From Posidonia oceanica (Eukaryota; Streptophyta; Magnoliopsida; Alismatales; Posidoniaceae): a DNA stretch of 64,000 nt. The notes under the pieces are model-generated. The model had not been told where the DNA came from. It was given only the letters and a program-made list of their open reading frames with translations, and searched no databases. Shown one piece after another: positions 56,194-64,000 of this stretch. The first letter of the stretch is position 1, and every line of letters begins with the position of its first letter. Both the position numbers and the translations under genes were made by a program. Location: contig JAZBRS010000077.1 of NCBI GenBank assembly GCA_037176725.1, forward strand, positions 7,254,001 through 7,318,000. Reading direction: 5' to 3'.

Positions 56194-57353
56194 GCAGTAC
56201 TCCAGCTTTCGCTTGGCTTTCTCACCGCTTGCTTGGGTGTTTTGCTTGCTTTCGCTTTTGCCTGCTTTACTTGCTTACCTGCTTGCTTGTTTATTTACCG
56301 GCTTTATGCCATGATTGCTTGCGCTGCTCTATCTGCCTACATCACATGTCTAAATACTTGCTTGGCACACCATGCATGCCTTTTGAATGATGAATGCTTC
56401 CTTTTACACCAATACAATGCCACTGCACTTGCACATGCTATGCATACCTGCTTTTTGCAATGATAAGTGTTTTTCCTTTCACTATCATGCTCACACACAC
56501 ATACACATGCCATGCCCATGCCTTTTGCAATGATGTGTGTTGCCTGCTTGCCATGTTTGGGTGATTTTCTTCCCCTTTTGCATTAAAGCCTAAGGACAAT
56601 TAGAGATTGATTGCTTCCCCCCAAGGCTAACTAAAAACAGCAAGTAAAAAGAACTTCTAGGAGCAACTAGAGACTGCAAACTCACCTGCATCCCCTTGAG
56701 TTAATAAAAAACGCAAGATAAAACGCGAAGCATTTGCATGAAGCATCATATAGGGCATGCATTCTTCTCATCTGAGTCCACCTACAGTCTGAGAAGGATA
56801 GTCCCGGTCTCTTGCCTCCAATGCTTTGGTGTGGAGTAAGTAGATCGGCCTATCCCCCCTTGTCAGGGGGCCGCGTCCGTGTTAGTAGAGGGTACCACCC
56901 ATGCTTCTGGCAGGGTCAAGGCCACCTACACACCACTACGTCACCACTTGAGCTTTGGGCCGGGTTTAAGACGTGGGACCTGCTTTTTTCTAGCCTGAGT
57001 CGGTGACCCATACACCCCTGAGCGTCCGAAGTAGATTGCCTACTAGGACACCCTAGATTGGTGAGGGAGAGCATGCTAGAAAGCATACATCTGCATTCAT
57101 ATCATGTGCTAACGCATTTGCTTTTACTTTCGGGTTCTAACCCCTTGATTTTTGTTTGCCTTTCGCGCAGAGGTCTGTCAGTGAGTTCCTTAGCTAGAGC
57201 TTGAGTGCCTTCTTTTGCTGACACCCCTGCTGCGACCCCAACTTCTGATCATCCCCCCTTCAGAGCTACTTTGCTTTAGCAAACATAGCTCCTCCTAGGA
57301 TTCGCCCTCTTGCTTCTGCCCGTAGCCCTGTGATCACCCGCTCTCGGTCAGCG
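56194..57353 (+). other. Element C untranslated leader
   Basis: Homologous to the B leader 4555-5710. No coding region supported. Confidence 0.7.
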
Positions 57354-59480
57354 ATGGCCCAGTTTGTTGGTGACTCCTAGGTCCCTGTTGCCTCGGAGGT
57401 GGCCCCTGTTTTGGTCCCTTCGGCTCCTACATTGACTCCTTTTGTGCCAGCGTCTCCTTCTCTAGTACAATTGTCGCCTTCTTATTCTATGGGGCAGTGA
57501 CAGATTCTGCCGGACCCGGTTGCCGAGACTGTCTTGGTAACTGCCGCCCGTGCTCCAGAGACACCACTGACTCCTCCTCCTCAGGGTGATGTCACTTTTG
57601 GCACTCACCCTGCTATGGTGAATTACGCCTTAGGACCTCCGCCTCTTGGACAATCTGCGTCCCAGCTGCTTGATTCTGGTCCCCCGCCGGTCCTGCAACT
57701 CAGCATACCTACTGACGGGTCCCCTAAGATGTAGTACCAGCAGTTGATGGAGACTGCCCAGAGACTGCAGGGCATGGCTCTATCTCTCCGCCCCTCATTT
57801 GTTCCTACTGCTCCCGAGGCTCCGTTGCGACCTGCTCTCGCGTCGCAGGCATTCCCTTCTGCTCCCCCACCCAGACCACCGCCTCAGCTACTCACTGCTC
57901 AGGCGATGGGGGCCCAGTTTCCGCCTCCTGCATATGCACAACACCAAGCACAGCATCCTCCTCTGGCACCTGGTGGTTAGTCCATAGGACTGATCGGAGC
58001 ATAGCATCCCACTGGCCCACAGCCTAGCACCGTGCTGGTGCAGCAGCTGACGCTCCAGCACACTGCATCACCTACTACTCAGCATGCTAGTTATACATAC
58101 CCCCTGCATCAGCAATACCCTACCCCAGCATACATGCCTGCACACACTGCACACCCACACAGATAAGCCGCCCATCTCGTCTCTCCACCAGGCGAGGTGA
58201 TGGTTGACCTAGAGGAGCACCTCGGTGCATCTTATGCGGCGTATGTGGCCCCTGCCCCTGTTGTACCACCTCCTTTGGCAACAGCTCCAGAATCCAGCGA
58301 CAACAGGCTCACCGTTCTGGAGAAAGCACTTCGACAAGTGCAGGGCACAGACCACCAGTCTTGCCAGTTCTGGGACCTTTGTTATTTCCCAAAGGCGGTA
58401 CTCCCCCCGAAGTTCCGCATCCCGGTATTTGAAAAATACAATGGTAGAGGCTGCCCGATTGCACACCTGAAGGTGTACTGCGGGGATCTTGCTCATCTCC
58501 AGGTTGACGAGAGGTTGCTAATCCGCTTGTTCTAGAAAAGTCTGAGTGGCCCTGCGCTCAAGTGGTTCACCTCACTTGATATGGCCAGCATTAAGACATG
58601 GAATGACCTCATCCAGGCATTCCTGGGACAATACTGCTTCAACTTGGACCTGGTCCCTAAGTGTGCGGACCTCGTCGCATTAAAGCAGAACCCCGGTGAG
58701 CCATTCGGGGAGTATGTCGGCCGCTGGCATGCACTCACTTCGCAGGTTCGAGACGGACCCTCTGATGAGGAGTCCCTCGAGATTGTGATTGCGGGTGCGC
58801 AACCTGCTGTTGGGGCTCTGCTCAGCATTCAACCTATCACAACCTTTTCTACACTGATCCGGGCTGGCATCCGTGTGGAGAGTTCGCTACGGAGTGGCAA
58901 CTTCCCGGTGCTCTCTGCGTTTGCCAAGTAGGCCACCGCCAGCAGCAACAGCAACAACACCAGCAGCAACACCAGCAACAACAGCAGTGGTACCAGCAGC
59001 CGGCCCAAGAAGAAGGACTCGCCAAAGGCTGCTGTTGCCTACGTCGACCCCACGCCTGTGCCTGTTCAGCTGGCGGTTCGGCCTCCCCCGCATCAAGTAG
59101 TCTATGCACCAGCACCTAGAGCACCCCCCACACCACAAATCACCACCACCGCCCAACCGGTGTATCCTGTCGCACCGATCTAGCAAGCGCAATCCCAAGG
59201 GCCAAGGCAGCCACGGCGTCAATTCACCCCACTGGTGGAACTGCTAACCGCCATCCTCCCCAAGGTTGCGACATTTCTGAGGTTTCTCAAGGCGCGCCCT
59301 TTGCCAAATCCACTTCCGCATTGGCATAAGGCGCACCTTTTCTGCGACTTTCATCGAGCCCTTGGGCACTTGACGAACAGTTGCCTCACTCTGCGGGATG
59401 CCATCTAGAATCTGATCGAGTCGGGAACGATCTCGATCCACACGCACGAGGCACCATCTTCTGTCCCCCCATCAGCATTA
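57354..59480 (+). pseudogene. gag: Element C gag
   Basis: Starts ATGGCCCAG at 57354. A Pro-rich N-terminal half is followed by a capsid region (about 58340-58920) with FWDLCYFPKAVLPPKF, LKWFTSLDMASIKTW and VIAGAQPAVGALLSIQ. Ser/Asn repeats (58935-58990) and a zinc-knuckle-like segment FCDFHRALGHLTNSC (about 59345) follow. Nearly the whole gene stays in one frame. It is interrupted by TAG at about 57378, 57732, 57978, 58002, 58533, 58929, 59181 and 59406, TGA at about 57498 and TAA at about 58164. Nearly all are Gln-type positions. Confidence 0.87.
58935..58992 (+). repeat. AGCAACAAC-type microsatellite in C gag
   Basis: Repeats of CAGCAACA and CAACACCAG encoding Ser, Asn and Thr. B has a different Asn/Gly run at the same position (7360-7400). 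Confidence 0.75.
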
Positions 59481-61268
59481 GCCCCTGCATCTGCATTAGC
59501 ACCCCCTCATCCCAACATTGTCCACCAGTCCCTTCTGGAGCATCCCAATCCAGGAGGCGTGGGGACCTCGGGAATCAATTCTCTCTCCCCCTCTGGGCTT
59601 GCTACATCTGTGGTAGACCCCTCCGAGCTCATTCATGATGTCTCGGAGCCCTTCCCTCTTGCTCTTTATCGTGCCGCCGTTGCTGGCTCCGAGTTGGGAG
59701 TCCATATGATCCGACCGCGTGCCAGGCCGGGGTGCTCCGCTGCTCGCCCTACCATGCATCCTCAGGCCCCTGCCCCTGTATACCTTCAAGCCAGACCTCA
59801 GGTCCAGACCCCAGCCACCTATTTAGGTAGGCCCCTAGTCAGCCTGTTAGCCTGGTCCCAGCCAAGGCCTCCTACAACCTACCAATACCAGCACCCCCTG
59901 CCCTATTACCTAGCCAACCCTCCGGTAGCCCCTCTCGTGCTTGAAGCACGGGGCCCTACGGTTATTGACTTAACCTGGGACCCCCATCGCGTACCTTATG
60001 ACTATGCCACAGAAACATGTGCAGAAGTCACGCGATCAGGGAGGGTATATCAGCCCATAGCACCGGTGGTAAGGCCCAGCCATCCAGCACCCGCTGCATC
60101 TCCACCAGCAAGCCAGCCTGCAGCACCCCCAGCATCAAGCCAGCCCCCTGCACCTAGCCCGGTAGAGCCAACCCCCAGAGCACCCCCTCCTACTACTAGA
60201 AACCCGCACCACAAAACAGACATCACTTCCTAGCTTAAGAGGGTTAAAGCTAATATTTTCATTTGGGACCTTATACACTCCTCTTCCGAACACTGTGAGG
60301 CTTTCCTCTGGGTGATCCAAGCTACCCGTGTGTCCCAAGCCATAGAGCCTGCGGCCCTGGAAAGCATGGTTGGCGTTATTACGGAGCCACAGATCATCTC
60401 TTTCACGAGCGATGAGCTGCCACCGGCAGGGATTAATCATAACCAACCCTTGTTTGTCACGGTGCAATACAAAAACTTCCGCATTCCCCTATCGCTGGTT
60501 GATAACGGGTCAAGCCTTAATGTCTGTCCATTGCGCACTGCAACCAGGCTCGGATTCAAAGTCGAGGATATCACTCTGGCGATAAAGGGAATGATAGCTT
60601 TTGATAATACGCACCATGATGCTCTAGGGATTCTGATTATTCCTTTGATCATTGGCCCGGTCGCCTTCGATGTGGAGTTCTACATTGTTGACTTGGAGCC
60701 TAACTTTAACTTCTTGCTTGGGCGCCCTTGGCTTCACAAGCATCAGGTCATCCCCTCAACCCTCCACCGCATGATCAAGTTTCGCCACGGTGACGATGTT
60801 ATTGTTGTAATGGCGGAAAACTTCAAGAAAGAGCGGATCGAGGCGGTTGCACCTATCTCTTCGCATATAATCCCTTTTGACCCTGAACTTTCAGCTGCTT
60901 TGTATCGAGTTAATCGGTGCAAGCTGGTTAGCTTTGTACCTGATCTTGAATGTGTCCACTCCTTGGCCGTTCACAGCAACCCCTCTCGGATGGTCGAAAA
61001 TGTCTGTCACAGGTGGGGCTATGTCAAAGGAGTGCCGCTCGGGCGATACGGCCAAGGAATCACTGAGCCAGTCCAAGCAGCAGAGCAAAGAGAGTCTGAA
61101 GGCCTTGGATATGATCTGCAGTCTAGCAAAGACAGATGCATGTTGCCCAAGGATCAGAGGATGGCTATTCCGCAGGACCTCACTAACTTCACCAGTGCAG
61201 GCATCCTGGAATCCAACAGTAGTGAAGCCTCAGTGCAACAGGTGCTATGCCCAAGTTCTCAACTGTAG
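59481..61268 (+). pseudogene. Element C protease region
   Basis: Pro-rich linker (59481-60230), a TAG at about 60231, then the protease: FRIPLSLVDNGSSLNVCPL with the Asp-Asn-Gly codons at 60501-60509, and FLLGRPWLHKHQVIP near 60720. A G-patch-like NVCHRWGYVKGVPLG follows (about 61000). It matches B 25794-27341 well and keeps Gln where B has a stop after GRYG. The open frame 60312-61268 is 318 codons. Confidence 0.88.
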
Positions 61269-62560
61269 GGCCAGCCGCAAGTCCGGTAGTCGCTTATTAC
61301 GTCGACTCACCCTCGGATGAGGAGGCAAGAGCGGCTACTGATGCTCAGATTGATTTCTCCATGGGAGACTTGGAGCAGTTGTTCTAGGAGCAGCTCGCGT
61401 CGTTGGCACAGGACGTGGCTGAGCATGAGATTGCGCAAAAGAAAGGGAAGGTCGTGGCCACAGATCCCTCTATCATGGTCCTAGAGGAAGATTTAGTGTT
61501 GGAGGCACCCATTAGACCAAATGAGCTGATCACCCTGCAACCAGGGGGTGGGTCTCGATGGTTTGTGCAGTGCATGCCACACTTAGACAATGCAGCAGGC
61601 GGCAATACCCTGATCAGCTGCTGGCCTGATATTCCCTTGGCAAGCATGCCAGAGCATGCAGAGGAAGCAACTGCATAGCAGATACCAGCAGCACAGCAAG
61701 TAGTAGTGGTACAACATGCAAAGTCCCATGCAGAGTCCCATGCAGAAGAAGGAGAGTCCCATGCAGAGTCCCATGCAGAAGAAGGAGAGCCCCATGCAGA
61801 GTCTCATGCAGAGTCCCATGTAGAGCCCCATGCAAAGTCCCATGCAGAGTCTCATGCAGAGTCCCATGCAAAGCCCCATGCAGAGTCCCATGCAGAGTCC
61901 CATGCAGAGCACCATGCAGAAGTAGGAGAGTCCCATGTAGAGTCCCATGCAGAGCCCCATGCAGAGTTCCATGCAGTACAAGTAGCGTCTCATGCAGTAG
62001 TAGTAGAGCACCATGCACCTATATTAGTAGAGCAGCATGCAGTAGTAGCAGAGCAATATGCGCAAGTAGCGGTAGTACAGCATGCATCGGTAGCGGCACA
62101 ATATGCACAGACAGCAGCGCAGCAGTCACTAGCAGTACAGTCAACAGCAGCAGAATTAGCAGAATCAGCAGAGTCAGAGCAGGCAGAACCAGCTGAGGAG
62201 CTTGCCAGGACGGAGGTCGCGTGCCGAGGGCATAAAAACACTCGAGTATGTGTGACCATCCTGAAGCGTCACCAGGGCCAAGCAGCGGAACACTTGCACT
62301 CCTTCGATATCTTAGATCCCACCTTTGAGAAGGAGATCCTCTCGGAGCTTATTGCATATGGAGAGGAGGATGATGCAGGCGAAGGTGAGAATGATGAACC
62401 ATTGCCTGAGTTCCAGCCCTACGACGACGATCCAGAAGGCCCCAACCTCCATGTCGAGGAGGAGACAGAGGTTGTCAGCATTGGCACAGCAGAAGAAGTC
62501 AGAGAGGTCCGCATCAGCACCCTTCTGTCGCCCTAAGCTAGAGCAGAATTCATCGCATTC
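61269..62560 (+). pseudogene. Element C linker between protease and RT
   Basis: A frameshift near 61270 moves the reading to the frame used by RT. TAG at about 61676 and TAA at about 62534 interrupt it. The linker contains the SHAE repeat array and then an acidic segment (GENDEPLPEFQPYDDDPEGP, about 62390) shared with B. No enzyme domain. Confidence 0.75.
61715..61978 (+). repeat. 12-bp coding minisatellite (CATGCAGAGTCC, Ser-His-Ala-Glu)
   Basis: About 20 units of CATGCAGAGTCC and close variants, in the reading frame of pol, encoding His-Ala-Glu-Ser repeats with interspersed EEGE. The opposite strand reads as Met-Gly-Leu-Cys and is a shadow. Element B has no such array at the matching position (about 28680-28800). 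Confidence 0.9.
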
Positions 62561-63430
62561 TTGAAGGAGTATGCGGATGTCTTCGCTTGGAGCTACGAGG
62601 ACATGGTTGGCCTTGACATTGAGATAGTTGTGCATAACCTACCCTTAGACCCGGATGCAAGGCCAGTAAAGCAGAAGCTAAGGCGATGGCGACCGCAGTG
62701 GCTACTTATGATCAAAGAAGAGATCATGAAGCAGCACGATGTTAACTTCCTCAAGGTCGTCATTTATCCTGAATGGCTTGCAAATGTCATCCCAGTACCT
62801 AAGAAGGACGGACGAGTCTGCATGTGCATCAACTATCGGGACCTAAACAAGGCGAGTCCCAAGGATGATTTTCCACTACCGCACATTGACATCCTGGTCG
62901 ACAATACTGCAGGACACAAAATGCTCTCTTTTATGGATGGCTTCTCTGGCTATAATCAGATTAGAATGGCAAAGGAAGATATGGAGAAAACATCATTCAT
63001 CACCCCTTGGGGTGTCTTCTGCTATCAAGTTATGCCATTTGGGCTGAAAAATGCCGGCGCAACCTATCAGAGGGCCATGACTGCACTTTTCCACGACCTC
63101 ATGCATCAGGAAGTTGAGGTATGCGTGGATAATATGATTGCCAATACCAAAGAGCCGAAGGATCATCTTGCCTGCTTAAGAAAGCTCTTTGACCGTTTAG
63201 GAAAGTACAAGCTGTGCCTTAACCCCAGCAAATGTGTATTTGGGGTATCTTCTGGCAAGCTCCTAGGCTACATTGTTAGCCAGAGGGGGATTGAAGTGGA
63301 CCCGATGAAGGCCAAAGCCATCGTGGATATGCCACCCCCCAGGACAGAGAAAGAAGTCCAAGGCCTGCTTGGACGCCTGCAGTACATCAGTCGTTCATTG
63401 CACAGCTCACGCCTATATGCGAATCGATCT
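62561..63430 (+). pseudogene. Element C reverse transcriptase
   Basis: VIPVPKKDGRVCMCINYRDLN, SFMDGFSGYNQIRMAKEDME and MPFGLKNAGATYQRAM identify RT. The catalytic motif reads CVDN (63123-63134) where YVDD/YMDD is needed, so two changes, Tyr to Cys and Asp to Asn, inactivate it. GKLLGYIVSQRGIEVDPMKA follows. A one-base shift near 63393 ends the frame after LLGRLQYISR. Otherwise 293 codons are open and the segment missing in B after the catalytic motif is present. Confidence 0.9.
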
Positions 63431-64000
63431 TCAAACTCTTGAAAAAGAATGCACAAATCAGCTAGAGCGAAGAGTGCCAGGCTGCCCTCGACAAAATCAA
63501 GCAGCTTCTGACCAAGCCTCCTGTGTTGGTCCCTCCCACGCCTAGGAGACCTCTGCTTCTCTACCTCTCTACCACCCAGCATTCCATGGGCACCGTCTTG
63601 GGCCAGCATGATGAGTCTAGTAGAAAGGAGCATGCAATTTATTACCTGAGCAAGAAATTCAATGATTGCGAAGCCAAGTATAGCACAATAGAGAAGATCT
63701 GCCTATCCCTCTTCTGGGTTGCACAGAAGCTGAGGCACTACATGATGGCGTACCCAGTCTGGCTCCTATGCCGACATGACCCCATCAAGTTCCTCTTCCA
63801 AAAACCAGCAATGGTAGGCAGATGCATCAAGTGGCAAGTGTTGTTGTCTTAGTACGACATCACCTTTGTCACGTAGCACGCCATGAAGAGCCAAGCCATG
63901 GCAGATCACCTTGCAGACTTTCCTTTGCCTGAATACCAACCTCTCCAGACGCAGTTCCCAGATGAGGATATCCTCTTTGCAATGGAAGACTCTGAGGAGG
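63431..64000 (+). pseudogene. Element C RNase H, cut by the window end
   Basis: YLSTTQHSMGTVLGQHDESS, AIYYLSKKFNDCEAKYSTIE and CLSLFWVAQKLRHYM mark the first RNase H in a shifted frame (63523 onward). Stops lie at about 63463, 63850 and 63874. The sequence ends before the second RNase H. Confidence 0.8.

Larger units (their letters stand above)
52845..64000 (+). mobile_element. Element C: Tat/Ogre-like retrotransposon, right side outside the window
   Basis: 5' LTR 52845-56174, PBS 56176, leader, gag, protease, linker and RT in the order of element B, with about 70-80 percent amino-acid similarity by eye in the enzyme domains. It inserted into the PMD gene copy 2 at CCCAC (52840-52844), which is the expected left target duplication; the right end is not visible. 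Stops and frameshifts are present throughout. Confidence 0.9.

Noticed and set aside
61583..62018. Minus-strand ORFs of 143 and 134 codons rich in Met-Gly-Leu-Cys or His-Gly-Thr-Leu
   Set aside because: Shadow of the 12-bp minisatellite that is in the pol frame on the plus strand.

Overview
This window is repetitive DNA from a land plant, almost certainly an angiosperm with a large genome. It consists almost entirely of nested Ty3/gypsy LTR retrotransposons. The Tat/Ogre-like lineage is indicated by very long LTRs, primer-binding sites that look tRNA-Arg-like, a second RNase H domain after the usual one, long spacers, tandem repeats before the 3' LTR, and extra ORFs outside gag-pol. I recognise no independent host gene, tRNA, rRNA or CRISPR array. 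Every coding region carries stops or frameshifts except one 328-codon ORF (48091-49077).

Layout, left to right. 1-2190: the 5' part of an LTR lying on the minus strand, running off the window and abutting the LTR of element B. 2191-41816: element B (+), with the rest of its 5' LTR (to 4530), PBS, leader, gag, protease, RT, two RNase H domains, integrase, a sense-strand extra ORF (DUF7745-like), 40-bp tandem repeats, a polypurine tract and a 4.6-kb 3' LTR. B is split inside gag by element A (7857-25793, minus strand), which is complete with two LTRs of about 1.55 kb and a perfect 5-bp target duplication, GCAGC. A encodes gag, two successive aspartic proteases, a G-patch, RT, two RNase H domains and integrase on the minus strand. 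It also carries an intron-containing plant mobile domain (PMD) gene on the opposite strand.

41817-47782: the tail (pre-PPT repeats and PPT) and a truncated 3' LTR of a B relative, element D. D contains a 164-bp tandem duplication, an inverted LTR-end fragment, a string of palindromic units, and a solo LTR of the A family flanked by a perfect GCGTC target duplication. 47783-52844: a second PMD gene fragment on the plus strand, with a DUF7745-like ORF lying among its exons. 52845-64000: element C (+), a B relative, with 5' LTR, PBS, gag, protease, RT and the start of RNase H; it runs off the window.

The order of insertion follows from the nesting: A entered B, the A-family element that became the solo LTR entered D's LTR, and C entered the second PMD gene. 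The most unusual signals are the paired-palindrome units in the D and C LTRs, whose arms change together between homologous sites; the intron-bearing antisense PMD gene; the doubled protease in A; and the DUF7745-like ORFs. All statements of similarity are by-eye comparisons within the window or recognition of family motifs.
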